A DNA stretch of 64,000 nucleotides from Desulfosporosinus youngiae DSM 17734 (GTDB taxonomy: Bacteria > Bacillota > Desulfitobacteriia > Desulfitobacteriales > Desulfitobacteriaceae): NCBI RefSeq assembly GCF_000244895.1, contig NZ_CM001441.1, forward strand, positions 4,430,198 to 4,494,197, in the 5' to 3' direction. Of this stretch, positions 8,695-17,167 are shown one piece after another (position 1 is the stretch's first letter; every line of letters begins with the position of its first letter). Made by a program: the position numbers and the translations under genes. The notes under the pieces are model-generated. The model did not search any database, was not told the origin of the DNA, and saw only the letters and a list, made by a program, of their open reading frames with translations.

Positions 8695-9240
8695 ATGACA
8701 ACCTTAGACCAAGTGGAAAAACTGCGTGCCATGGCCAATGTCAGTTACGACGAGGCAAAGACTGCCCTGGATGCGGTAAACGGGGATTTGCTTGAGGCAA
8801 TTATTTATCTGGAGAAACAAGGAAAGGTAAATCCGCCCAGCGGAGGCGGTTACTATAGCAGTCAAAACAACCGGGACTCAAGTAACTTTGCCTATAAAGA
8901 AACTGATTGGGGAAAACGGCATAACCATTGCCACGGCAAAAAAACCTTTATGTCTCTCATGAAAGGAATAGGAACCTTTTGCTTAGACATGTTCCGTAAA
9001 GGCAATCTAAATTCCTTTGAAATACTCAAGGGCCGGGAGAGCAAAGCGTCTTTTCCAGTTACCGTTCTGGCACTATTGCTTATATTCGCCTTCTGGATAA
9101 CCATTCCCCTGATTATTGTCGGACTATTCTTTGGTTTCCGCTATCGCTTCCACGGACCGGACTTTCAGGGAAACACTGTCAACGACGCGATGAATAGTGC
9201 GGCGGATGCTGCGGAAAACTTCAAGGAGTCAATCAGATAA
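8695..9240 (+). CDS. DUF4342 protein with UBA-like N terminus
   Basis: A 181-residue protein. Residues 1-45 form a UBA/EF-Ts-like three-helix segment (LDQVEKLRAMANVSYDEAKTALDAVNGDLLEAIIYLE), followed by a Ser/Gly-rich linker and a hydrophobic stretch near residues 120-145 that should cross or enter the membrane. The architecture matches DUF4342 proteins. AGGGAGG lies upstream of ATG 8695. It precedes a response regulator by 33 bases, suggesting one operon with the two-component system, possibly as a membrane-associated modulator. Function unknown. Confidence 0.7.
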   Translation: MTTLDQVEKLRAMANVSYDEAKTALDAVNGDLLEAIIYLEKQGKVNPPSGGGYYSSQNNRDSSNFAYKETDWGKRHNHCHGKKTFMSLMKGIGTFCLDMFRKGNLNSFEILKGRESKASFPVTVLALLLIFAFWITIPLIIVGLFFGFRYRFHGPDFQGNTVNDAMNSAADAAENFKESIR

Positions 9241-9273
9241 GGATAAAATTTATTTGAAACGGCGGGGCTTCCA

Positions 9274-9948
9274 ATGAGTTCTAAAATACTGATTATTGAG
9301 GATGAAGAAAAAATTGCCCGATTTGTCGAGCTGGAGCTTGGCTATGAAGGCTATATCACGAAAAAGGCCTTTGATGGCAGAACGGGGCTGGAACTCGCCG
9401 AAACCGGCGAGTTCGACCTCATTCTGCTGGATGTTATGCTGCCACAGTTAAGCGGCATGGAAGTGCTGCGCAGAATCCGCCGAACCTCCTCTGTTCCTAT
9501 CATCATGCTGACGGCGAGGGACAGCGTAGTGGATAAGGTTTTCGGACTTGACAGCGGGGCGAGTGATTATATCACCAAACCCTTTGCTATTGAGGAGCTT
9601 CTCGCTCGGATCCGCACTGCTCTCCGAAAAACCATGCCTGAAGATCTGACGTTGTCCGCCTGTGGTCTGCTGTTGGACACGGGCCGGCGTACAGTGACTT
9701 TCAAGGGCACTCCCATCGACCTGACCAAACGGGAATTTGACCTTCTCCACTATTTGCTTAAAAATAAAGGATTGGTCGTTTCCCGGGAAGCACTGCTGGA
9801 AAATGTTTGGGGCTTTGATTTTACGGGAGAAACCAATGCTGTCGATGTCTACGTGCGCTTTCTGCGCGGCAAAATCGACGAAGTGTTCAATATTAAACTG
9901 ATTCATACCGTAAGAGGAGTGGGGTATGTGATTAAGGATGAAACATGA
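9274..9948 (+). CDS. OmpR/PhoB-family response regulator
   Basis: A 224-residue DNA-binding response regulator. The receiver domain (1-115) shows the acidic pair E9/D10, phospho-acceptor Asp53 in LLDVMLP, the TAR switch motif and the conserved Lys in ITKPF. A winged-helix domain follows (about 125-222; LTKREFDLLHYLLKN, VDVYVRFLRGKI, IHTVRGVGYVI). It overlaps the histidine kinase gene by 11 bases, so the two are translationally coupled. The DUF4342 gene lies just upstream. Signal and targets are unknown. Confidence 0.93.
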   Translation: MSSKILIIEDEEKIARFVELELGYEGYITKKAFDGRTGLELAETGEFDLILLDVMLPQLSGMEVLRRIRRTSSVPIIMLTARDSVVDKVFGLDSGASDYITKPFAIEELLARIRTALRKTMPEDLTLSACGLLLDTGRRTVTFKGTPIDLTKREFDLLHYLLKNKGLVVSREALLENVWGFDFTGETNAVDVYVRFLRGKIDEVFNIKLIHTVRGVGYVIKDET

Positions 9949-11401
9949 ACCGCTAAACAAACCCACAAACCGTATCGGCCATAAACTGCGGTTTTCCCTC
10001 GTATGGAAGCTTAACTTCAAACTTTTTCTCCGTTTGCTGGGGATTTTTTTGGTGCTTGATACTCTTCTTTTCCTGGCCTCCGTGACAGGGCTGATTGTGC
10101 GCGCTGATCAAACTGCAGCAGCGGCGGCCAAAATGCTGAGCCAGACAGGGCTCCCCAGCCCGGATGCGGAAAACTGGCTTGAGCTGACAGGATACAGTGT
10201 TTCTCTGGACACAGGTGAGCCGCAAGGCTTTCCGGTGCCGGAAAGCTTACTAAACCATCTTTCCAAGCAAACTGCTTCCGGGGTAAGGAGTATCGACCTG
10301 CCGGACCCGGATGACATAGCCTCTTGGGAACAATTAGACGGTATTACTTATAATCTGACGACAGATTATAACGGACGTTCTTATCTTATTTCCATTCGTC
10401 TTCAGGAAACTCTGCAAATCCTTGCAGGGATATTTGTCTTATTATTAACGATGGAACTTTTTATACTGCTCGGGAGCATTTTCTCAGGTGCCGGGACAAT
10501 CCGTAAAGCCCTGCGGCCCATTGAAGAATTTGCTAAAACAGCGCAAAACCTGCATACCGGTGGGGTCTTTACACCAGAGCAGCTTGAAGTTCTGGCCGGT
10601 AAGTTGGACGACATTAATGCCACAAGGCTGGATACGAGAATTCCTGTGGACGATACCCAAAGCGAACTGAAAACCCTGGCTTCCGCCATTAACGGGATGC
10701 TGGATCGGATCAATGAATCCTATCGTTCCCAGGTACGTTTTGTCTCAGATGCTTCCCATGAGCTAAGAACGCCGATTTCCGTCATTCAGGGGTATGCAAA
10801 TCTGCTGGACCGGTGGGGGAAAAAGGACGAAAAGACCTTACAGGAATCCATTAATGCCATCAAAGATGAAACAGCTAATATGAAGGGCTTGGTGGAACAG
10901 CTTTTATTTCTGGCCCGGGGCGACAACAATACCATGGCTATGCAAATCGAGCGTTTTGAGCTATCCGACCTTGCCGTAGAAGTACTGCGGGAGACCCAGA
11001 TGATCGACGGCGGCCACGAATATGAATCGAGTGTTTCACCCGTTTTCATTAAGGCTGATAAAAGCTTAATCAAACAGGGGACAAGAATCCTCATTGATAA
11101 TGCTATGAAATACACGCCCCCGGGTAAACGGATCAAAGTTTCTGTTTCCAGTGAACATGGCTTTGCCCGGCTGACGGTCCAGGATGAAGGTATTGGCATT
11201 CCCCCGGAAGCAGTTCCAAAGATTTTTGACCGTTTCTTCCGCGCCGACGAATCCCGCGCCAGGGCCACAGGCGGAACGGGATTAGGCTTATCTATAGCCA
11301 AATGGATCACGGAGCGGCATGGCGGGCATATAGAGGTTTTGAGCAGGCTGGATATCGGCACCCGGATTTCCATTCTCCTCCCTTCTGCACCCGAGGTATA
11401 A
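9938..11401 (+). CDS. Membrane sensor histidine kinase
   Basis: A 487-residue kinase partner of the preceding regulator. Two membrane segments (about 30-54 and 155-180) frame a 100-residue extracytoplasmic sensor. A HAMP-like linker is followed by the HisKA motif SHELRTPISV with the phospho-acceptor near His274. The ATP-binding domain has the N box DNAMKYTPPG, G1 DEGIGIP, the F box FDRFFRAD and G2 GGTGLGLSIA. All catalytic motifs are intact. The stop is followed by a strong hairpin at 11455-11501. The ligand is unknown. Confidence 0.92.
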   Translation: MKHEPLNKPTNRIGHKLRFSLVWKLNFKLFLRLLGIFLVLDTLLFLASVTGLIVRADQTAAAAAKMLSQTGLPSPDAENWLELTGYSVSLDTGEPQGFPVPESLLNHLSKQTASGVRSIDLPDPDDIASWEQLDGITYNLTTDYNGRSYLISIRLQETLQILAGIFVLLLTMELFILLGSIFSGAGTIRKALRPIEEFAKTAQNLHTGGVFTPEQLEVLAGKLDDINATRLDTRIPVDDTQSELKTLASAINGMLDRINESYRSQVRFVSDASHELRTPISVIQGYANLLDRWGKKDEKTLQESINAIKDETANMKGLVEQLLFLARGDNNTMAMQIERFELSDLAVEVLRETQMIDGGHEYESSVSPVFIKADKSLIKQGTRILIDNAMKYTPPGKRIKVSVSSEHGFARLTVQDEGIGIPPEAVPKIFDRFFRADESRARATGGTGLGLSIAKWITERHGGHIEVLSRLDIGTRISILLPSAPEV

Positions 11402-11454
11402 AGGTTGTCTATAGGAGATTGGTGCTCCGCCGAAGCCCCAAGTTTAGCTGAACG

Positions 11455-11501
11455 AAGTACTTTGAGGCCGGTTACTAATTGTAACCGGCCTCAAAGCACT
11501 T
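11455..11501. terminator. Hairpin terminator between kinase and livF
   Basis: A stem of 20 paired bases out of 21, with a 5-base loop (core TTTGAGGCCGGTTAC at 11461-11475 pairing with 11481-11495), between convergent genes. T-richness on either side is modest, so it is a probable rather than certain bidirectional terminator. Confidence 0.6.
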
Positions 11502-11524
11502 GTTGATATTGGCCGCTTCACACA

Positions 11525-12253
11525 TTAAGCCTGAGCCCGCCCCAGATAAGCCTCTTGGATCAAGGCATCGGCAATGATATCCTGAGAATTGCCGCTATGA
11601 GTAATCCCGCCTCGTTCCATGACTAATACGCTGTCAGCAACGTTGAGAGCTGATTTAGTATTCTGTTCGACAAGTACAATTGTGACTCCGGTCTTTTTTA
11701 GCTGGACTAAAATAGACATAATCTCCCGGACAACTAAGGGAGCCAGCCCAATCGAGGGCTCATCCAGCATTAAGAGGGCAGGACGGGACATTAAACCCCT
11801 TCCAATCGCCAACATCTGCTGTAAGCCACCACTTAAGCTGCCTGCTTTTTCACTCTCTCTTCCTTGCAATGCCGGAAAGAGTTCCAGTATATCTTCAACA
11901 TCCTTCCTTAAAACCGACTTATTTTTTCGATAACGGTGAAAAGCTCCTAACATAAGGTTATCAAGAACACTTAATGTGCTGAAGATTTCTCGCTTTTCGG
12001 GAACCAGGCTAATCCCTTGCCTGACGACCCGTTCCGGTTTTTGACCGGTGATCGGTTTACCTCGAAAAATAATTTCCCCTGCAGCAGGTCTATGCAATCC
12101 GGCTATCGTCCCTAAGAGAGTACTTTTACCTGCTCCATTGGCTCCCAGAATGGTCAGCAGCTCCCCTTCCCTGACCTCAAAGGATAGTTCTTTGATCGCC
12201 TGCACATAGCCGTGATAGACACTTAGGTTTTTAATTTTAAGCAATCTTTTCAT
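11525..12253 (-). CDS. livF: Branched-chain amino acid ABC transporter ATPase LivF
   Basis: A 242-residue cytosolic ATPase of the hydrophobic amino acid transport family. It has Walker A GANGAGKST, the LivF-typical signature LSGGLQQMLAIGRGLM, Walker B LLMLDEPS and switch His replaced by the usual VEQN. It overlaps livG by 17 bases and is the last gene of this fragment. Its partners livK, livH and livM lie 17 kb away on the same strand; the two sets together make one complete transporter. Confidence 0.92.
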   Translation of the reverse strand: MKRLLKIKNLSVYHGYVQAIKELSFEVREGELLTILGANGAGKSTLLGTIAGLHRPAAGEIIFRGKPITGQKPERVVRQGISLVPEKREIFSTLSVLDNLMLGAFHRYRKNKSVLRKDVEDILELFPALQGRESEKAGSLSGGLQQMLAIGRGLMSRPALLMLDEPSIGLAPLVVREIMSILVQLKKTGVTIVLVEQNTKSALNVADSVLVMERGGITHSGNSQDIIADALIQEAYLGRAQA

Positions 12254-13004
12254 CCTCTCCGAGATAGGCTTTAATCACGTCCGGATTAGTCCGAATTTCC
12301 GCAGGCGTTCCTTCGGCAATCATTTGACCGAAATTTAAAACCACAATCTTATCCGCTGCTTCCATCACGGTTTGCATGTCATGCTCAATCAGAACCATCG
12401 CCGTTCCTTTGGTCTTAAGCTTTTTCAGATAGCCCGTCAGGACCTCTGTTTCTGCAGGGTTCAAACCGGCTGCCGGTTCATCAAGGAGGACCAAAGCAGG
12501 ATCAGAAGCCAAGGCTCTGGCTATTTCCAAAAGTCTTTGCTTGCCAAAGGGCAGCTCAGAAGCCAGAAGTCCTGCGCTCGACCCTAATCCAATCTCATCC
12601 AGTAAGATCAGGGATTCTTCCCGAATCCTTTTTTCTTCGCGGCAATTTCCGGGGAAGGAGAAAAAGGAGCGGATAAATCCCTTTTTGCTTCTGAGATAGG
12701 CACCGGCCATGACGTTTTCCAGCACTGTCATACTGCTGAAAAGCTGCAGATTCTGAAATGTCCTTGTGATGCCGGCCGAAGCAATCTGAAACGGTTTTAG
12801 CCCCACCATCTCCCGTCCCTTAATCCTGACTGAACCTTTTTCAGGTGAAAGTGCCCCCGTAATGATATTAAAAAGTGTGGTTTTGCCTGCCCCGTTAGGA
12901 CCAATTAAAGCAAGGATACTTCCTTCAGTTACCTCGAATCTTATATCCTCAACCGCAGCAATACCTCCAAAATGTTTCGTGACTCCGCTAAGTTCAAGAA
13001 GCAT
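12237..13004 (-). CDS. livG: Branched-chain amino acid ABC transporter ATPase LivG
   Basis: A 255-residue ATPase with Walker A GPNGAGKTT, the ITRTFQNLQLF segment typical of LivG, signature LPFGKQRLLEIARAL (degenerate LSGGQ as usual in the family), Walker B VLLDEPAAGLNP and IEHDM. ATG 13004 follows GGGGGATT. Upstream is a T-box leader rather than livM, although the bases around its start (12998-13016) are repeated after livM at 30081-30099. It should pair with LivF and the distant LivHM. Confidence 0.92.
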   Translation of the reverse strand: MLLELSGVTKHFGGIAAVEDIRFEVTEGSILALIGPNGAGKTTLFNIITGALSPEKGSVRIKGREMVGLKPFQIASAGITRTFQNLQLFSSMTVLENVMAGAYLRSKKGFIRSFFSFPGNCREEKRIREESLILLDEIGLGSSAGLLASELPFGKQRLLEIARALASDPALVLLDEPAAGLNPAETEVLTGYLKKLKTKGTAMVLIEHDMQTVMEAADKIVVLNFGQMIAEGTPAEIRTNPDVIKAYLGEDEKIA

Positions 13005-13042
13005 TCGCTAATCCCCCTTTCTATTAATTTAGTTCTTCAAGT

Positions 13043-13129
13043 TCAAAATATCCCAAATATTAAGGTCGTAACCAAAATCAAAGCAATGATGGAGTATATA
13101 CTTAAGTCCTTAGCCTTTGTGCCTTTCAC
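13043..13129 (-). CDS. Possible 28-residue membrane peptide or transporter remnant
   Basis: The first frame after the T-box terminator: GTG 13129 to TGA 13043, encoding a short basic start (KGTKAKDLS) and then one hydrophobic helix (IYSIIALILVTTLIFGIF). GGAGG is directly adjacent to the GTG, which is closer than ideal. It may be the N-terminal stub of a membrane gene once controlled by this T-box and lost when livG was joined here, or a true small protein. No family recognised. Confidence 0.3.
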   Translation of the reverse strand: MKGTKAKDLSIYSIIALILVTTLIFGIF

Positions 13130-13152
13130 CTCCGTTTTAAAGAATAAAGAAC

Positions 13153-13456
13153 AAAAAAATAAACACATCTCATCCTCAAGGGACGAAAAGTGTTTTTTCG
13201 CGGTACCACCCAGATTGGGCCTATAAAAGACCCCTCCTCATTGAAAGTACGGGAATAATAATATTTTTCAATATCTATTCCTTATACCCCCTTCCTTTTA
13301 ACGGTGGAAGTCTCCGACCAAACCTACTTTCCCTGGGGTTTCAGTCTGGTAGCTCAGGGGTGAACCTTCGACGGTTGATACTTTAGCAGCGCTTTCAGTC
13401 TATGACGCCGCCTCCCTGAAAAGACCGTTCCGTTTACTTTACCCCGTCATCACAAA
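13153..13456 (-). promoter_or_regulatory. T-box leader upstream of livGF
   Basis: Minus-strand leader with the T-box antiterminator motif TGGGTGGTACCGCG (13199-13212) followed by a hairpin and a T7 run (13153-13159). Stem I starts at GATGACGGGGT and has the AGTA/GAA specifier-loop pattern: GGGGT pairs with ACCCC, ACGG with CCGT. The loop reads CGAAGGTTCACC, so the specifier is UUC (Phe, followed by the usual A) or, by strict alignment to glyQS, GUU (Val). It is about 95% like the leader at 33301-33606. The switch should read through when the matching tRNA is uncharged. Confidence 0.9.
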
Positions 13457-13481
13457 TAAAAATATAAATAATATAAATTTT

Positions 13482-13510
13482 ATTTTACCAGTTTCTTCTT
13501 TTAAGGTCAA
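13482..13510 (-). promoter_or_regulatory. Promoter of the livGF T-box leader
   Basis: On the minus strand TTGACC (13505-13510), a 17-base spacer and TAAAAT (13482-13487), about 25 bases before stem I. The TAAAAT box is the first six bases of the 55-bp target duplication, so the whole core promoter is present again at 15485-15513. Confidence 0.75.
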
Positions 13511-13536
13511 TAGTTAGTGTTGAATCTTTCCGGGCC
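13482..13536 (+). repeat. 55-bp target-site duplication, left copy
   Basis: Direct repeat of 15485-15539, identical over 55 bases, immediately left of insertion sequence copy 2. It contains the T-box promoter. Confidence 0.88.
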
Positions 13537-15484
13537 GGGTCTTTGACAGTTCACTCTAGACAAAAGTATTCTCAAGGCTTGAAATAGGCTAATTTTTTTG
13601 TCAATTTTCACATCTACGTATTGGGTACTTTTGAGTACTGTGTTATAATGTAAGGGATTGGAGGTTTTGATTTGAGACTAAAGATAACCAAATCAAAAAA
13701 CGCATCTTCCCTTTATGTTATTCAATCTACTTACGAAAACAAAAAGCACTCTTCTAAAATTGTCGAAAAACTAGGAACTTATGATGAACTACAAAAAAAG
13801 TTAAATGGTGAAGATCCCATCGAATGGGCTAAAAAATATATTGAAGAATTGAACAAAAAAGAAAAAGAAAACAATCGCGAGGTCTTGATTAAATGTTTTC
13901 CCTCAAAGCTGATTTCTAAAGATGATCAACGTTCTTTTAATGGCGGCTATCTTTTTCTTCAGCATATCTATCACGAACTTAACCTTCACAAGGTTTCTGC
14001 AGCGATATCAAAAAAATATAGGTTCTCGTTTGATCTGAATGCTATCCTTTCACGCCTCCTTTACGGACGGATCCTTTTTCCTTCTTCCAAACTTGCTACC
14101 TATAAGCTTTCCTCAAAGTTCGTTGAACAAACTGACTTTGAATTGCAGCATGTGTACAGAGCACTTGAAGTCATTTCCAAAGAAATGGATTTCATTCAGT
14201 CGTCTCTTTATAGCAACAGCCTTAAAATTTCAAAGAGAAACACAGGTATTCTCTATTATGACTGTACCAATTACTTCTTTGAAATCGAACAAGCAGACGG
14301 CCTTAAACAGTATGGCGCTTCAAAAGAACACCGGCCCAACCCTATCATCCAAATGGGCCTGTTCATGGATGGAGACGGCATTCCTCTTGCTTTTAGTCTC
14401 AACAGCGGCAACACAAATGAACAAATTACGCTTAAACCCTTAGAGCAAAAAATACTTTCCGATTTCAAACTTTCCAAATTTGTTGTCTGTACCGATGCCG
14501 GGCTGGCTTCTGAAAACAACAGAAGGTTCAACAATGAAGGCGAACGCGCATTTATCACGACCCAATCCATTAAAAAACTAAAAAAGCATTTAAAAGAATG
14601 GGCTCTTGACCCAAGCGGCTGGCATCTTGCAGATCATGATAAACCTTATGATATCGCCCAACTTGACGAGGAAGCTAATAAAGACCAATGTTTCTTCAAA
14701 GAACGCTGGATTAAGGAAAACGGCCTAGAACAAAAACTTATTGTCACTTACTCCATCAAGTACAAAAATTATCAACGCCAAATTCGTCATTCACAAATCG
14801 AACGTGCTCAGAAATTACTCGATTCGAATCCGACGAAACTTTCAAAAAGCCATCAGAACGACTATAAACGTTTTATTAAGAAAACCAGCTGTACGTCGGA
14901 TGGCGAAATTGCTGACAATGAACTCTATGCATTAAATAACGAAACCATCGTTGCCGAAGAGGCCTATGACGGATTTTATGCCGTTTGCACTAATCTCGAA
15001 GGAAGTGCTCAGAAAACCATCCGGATTAACCAGCGACGTTGGGAGATTGAAGAATGTTTCCGTATTATGAAAAGCGAGTTTAAAGCCCGCCCTGTGTACT
15101 TAAGCCGCGAAGATAGAATTAAAGCACATTTTACTACCTGCTTTATCTCACTCATCATTTATCGATTATTGGAAAAGAAACTAGGCAATAAGTTTACATG
15201 CAGTGAAGTCATCAATGGATTGAGAGAAATGAATTTCTATGAGATCAAGAGCGAGGGGTATATACCGACTTACACAAGAACTGATTTTACAGATTCACTG
15301 CATGAGATTTTTGGTTTCCGAACAGATTACGAGATTATTAAAAAAGCAGAGATGAAAAAACTTTTTAATCCGACTAAAAAAATTAAATAAATTACTCACT
15401 TTTTAAGAATATGAAAAAAGCTTGAACGCCTTGTAAATACAGGACATCCAAGCTTTTTATAGTTCTTAAACTGTCAAAGATGAG
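13537..15484 (+). mobile_element. IS1634-family insertion sequence, copy 2
   Basis: A 1948-bp element starting GGGTCTTTGACAGTT and ending, read inward from the right, CTCATCTTTGACAGTTT, giving inverted ends that share TCTTTGACAGTT. It encodes one intact transposase and carries a hairpin with T-run after the gene (about 15415-15458). It is flanked by 55-bp direct repeats. It is close to but distinct from copy 1, with many synonymous and some amino acid differences, so the two are not a recent duplication of one insertion. Confidence 0.9.
13672..15390 (+). CDS. IS1634-family transposase
   Basis: Intact 572-residue DDE-type transposase of the IS1634 group (formerly within IS4). Start TTG 13672 after GGAGG. 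Recognisable segments are YYDCTNYFFE and VVCTDAGLASE around the first acidic residues, and RRWEIEECFRIMKSEF, which holds the YREK-like region with the catalytic Glu, followed by AHFTTCFISLIIYRLLEKKLG. It mediates movement of its own element. Length and frame are complete, so this copy may be active and could also act on copy 1 in trans. Confidence 0.92.
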   Translation: MRLKITKSKNASSLYVIQSTYENKKHSSKIVEKLGTYDELQKKLNGEDPIEWAKKYIEELNKKEKENNREVLIKCFPSKLISKDDQRSFNGGYLFLQHIYHELNLHKVSAAISKKYRFSFDLNAILSRLLYGRILFPSSKLATYKLSSKFVEQTDFELQHVYRALEVISKEMDFIQSSLYSNSLKISKRNTGILYYDCTNYFFEIEQADGLKQYGASKEHRPNPIIQMGLFMDGDGIPLAFSLNSGNTNEQITLKPLEQKILSDFKLSKFVVCTDAGLASENNRRFNNEGERAFITTQSIKKLKKHLKEWALDPSGWHLADHDKPYDIAQLDEEANKDQCFFKERWIKENGLEQKLIVTYSIKYKNYQRQIRHSQIERAQKLLDSNPTKLSKSHQNDYKRFIKKTSCTSDGEIADNELYALNNETIVAEEAYDGFYAVCTNLEGSAQKTIRINQRRWEIEECFRIMKSEFKARPVYLSREDRIKAHFTTCFISLIIYRLLEKKLGNKFTCSEVINGLREMNFYEIKSEGYIPTYTRTDFTDSLHEIFGFRTDYEIIKKAEMKKLFNPTKKIK

Positions 15485-15539
15485 ATTTTACCAGTTTCTT
15501 CTTTTAAGGTCAATAGTTAGTGTTGAATCTTTCCGGGCC
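15485..15539 (+). repeat. 55-bp target-site duplication, right copy
   Basis: Direct repeat of 13482-13536 directly right of insertion sequence copy 2. Its duplicated promoter now points into the 3' end of the element, antisense to the transposase. Confidence 0.88.
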
Positions 15540-15543
15540 TGCT

Positions 15544-15575
15544 GTATGATCGTAAGATCACTCTTACGATCATAC
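15544..15575. repeat. 14-bp-arm palindrome
   Basis: Perfect inverted repeat GTATGATCGTAAGA (15544-15557) with 15562-15575 and a 4-base loop. It lies downstream of nuoN on the minus strand but has no following T-run. It may be a weak terminator or protein site. The rest of 15576-15724 holds nothing recognisable. Confidence 0.5.
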
Positions 15576-15724
15576 GCACTGAAACAGTTTAAAGAACACC
15601 GGGCGATACGATAGTATTGACTTGGAAATTACTAATTATTAACGTTTATATCACTTCCACTATATACCGTGCTATAAGCAAGATAAAGGAACAATAGTCT
15701 CAGAACGATACTTAAATCAACTTA

Positions 15725-17167
15725 TTAGAACAAGCTTTGCGCTGCGGCAATGGCCATCTTAGCCAGCGGAGTCGGATAAAGACCAATGGCAATGGTTATT
15801 AACATGGTAAATACCATCGTAAACTTCGCAGCCCCATGGACTGGAACCTCAGGTAAGCCCTCGCCATCAGCAAGGAACATCACCTTAACCACCGACAGAT
15901 AATAATAGACGGAAATCATGCTCATGACGAACCCGATATAAGCAATAGCCACATATCCTTGATCCATCGCTGCTGAGAAGAGATAGAACTTCCCTACGAA
16001 TCCGGCAAGCGGCGGAATTCCGGCTAAAGACAGCAGCGATGCCGTCATGACAACCGTTGACAAGGGAGATCGGTGCCACAATCCGGCCAGATCCCTGATT
16101 TCACTGCTGTCCTGCTTCTCTGCCACAAGCGTCGCTACGGCAAAGGCTCCCATATTGGCGAAGACATAGATCATCGCGTAGAAAAGAACCCCTTTGATAC
16201 CCGCTGCCGATTCAGCAATGATACCTACCATTAAATAACCGGCTTGAGCAATACTGGAAAACGCCAACAGACGTTTGATGTTGGTTTGAGGAATAGCGGC
16301 CAAGTTTCCAACAATCATGGTGATCGCCGCCAAAACAAGGAGAAGGGTTTGTCCCGTCGCCGTAAAGGCTTGGCTATTCATGGTCAAGAGGTAAACCCGG
16401 ATCAGCACGGCAAAGGCTGCTGCTTTGGAGGCGATCGCCAGGAAGGCTGTGACCGGTGTCGGTGCCCCTTCATAGATATCCGGTCCCCAAAGATGGAACG
16501 GAACCAGGGAAATCTTAAAGCCCAATCCGGCCAGCAGGAAAACCGTCGCCAGGAAGCTTGCGGGGGTAAAGGTGCCGCCCAGCCTGCCGGCAATTTCTAT
16601 AAGCTGAGTTGATCCGGTCAGTCCGTAAATCAGGCTGATGCCGTAGAGTAAGATGGCTGATGATGTAGCACCCAGTACCAGGTACTTAATTCCAGCTTCT
16701 GAAGAACGCGGATCATCGGCCAGATAGGCCACCAGAATATAGAAGGAAATCGTCATCAGCTCCAGGCCCACATACATGGTAATCAGTTCGCCCGACCCGG
16801 CCATGAGCATCATTCCCAAGGTTGCCGCTAAGAGCAGGGCATAGAATTCCCCGCGATGTTTCGGCAATTTCTGCACATACCCGCCTGAAGAGAGCACCAC
16901 GAGCAGGGCAGCCGACAGGAAGAGCACTTTGAAATAGACGGCAAACTGATCGTGCATATACAATCCGCCTAAAAAGGCTGCTTCCGGACCACAGAAAAAG
17001 TCATACAAGGTATAAGCAAGAACGCCTAATAAGGAGAAAACCGTGAGCGGCATCATGCCTTTCCGAGCGCCGGCTGGAATCAGTAGTCCAATGGCCAACA
17101 GAATCAAGGACAGCAGAGCTAAAGCTATTTCAGGTGCCAGCACTGTAGTGATATTGAACTCTACCAT
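15725..17167 (-). CDS. nuoN: Complex I subunit NuoN
   Basis: A 480-residue polytopic membrane protein, one of three antiporter-like proton-pumping subunits. Family marks include MYVGLELMTISFYILVAY, the Lys-bearing LGFKISLVPFHLWGPDIYEGAP (TM7-8 region) and SIAQAGYLMVG. Roughly 13-14 membrane segments are visible. It is the last gene of the nuo operon and overlaps nuoM by one base. Length is normal. Confidence 0.95.
   Translation of the reverse strand: MVEFNITTVLAPEIALALLSLILLAIGLLIPAGARKGMMPLTVFSLLGVLAYTLYDFFCGPEAAFLGGLYMHDQFAVYFKVLFLSAALLVVLSSGGYVQKLPKHRGEFYALLLAATLGMMLMAGSGELITMYVGLELMTISFYILVAYLADDPRSSEAGIKYLVLGATSSAILLYGISLIYGLTGSTQLIEIAGRLGGTFTPASFLATVFLLAGLGFKISLVPFHLWGPDIYEGAPTPVTAFLAIASKAAAFAVLIRVYLLTMNSQAFTATGQTLLLVLAAITMIVGNLAAIPQTNIKRLLAFSSIAQAGYLMVGIIAESAAGIKGVLFYAMIYVFANMGAFAVATLVAEKQDSSEIRDLAGLWHRSPLSTVVMTASLLSLAGIPPLAGFVGKFYLFSAAMDQGYVAIAYIGFVMSMISVYYYLSVVKVMFLADGEGLPEVPVHGAAKFTMVFTMLITIAIGLYPTPLAKMAIAAAQSLF

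Noticed and set aside
9448-10020. 190-residue minus-strand ORF inside the response regulator and kinase genes
   Set aside because: It is the antisense shadow of two genes with complete, recognisable domains.
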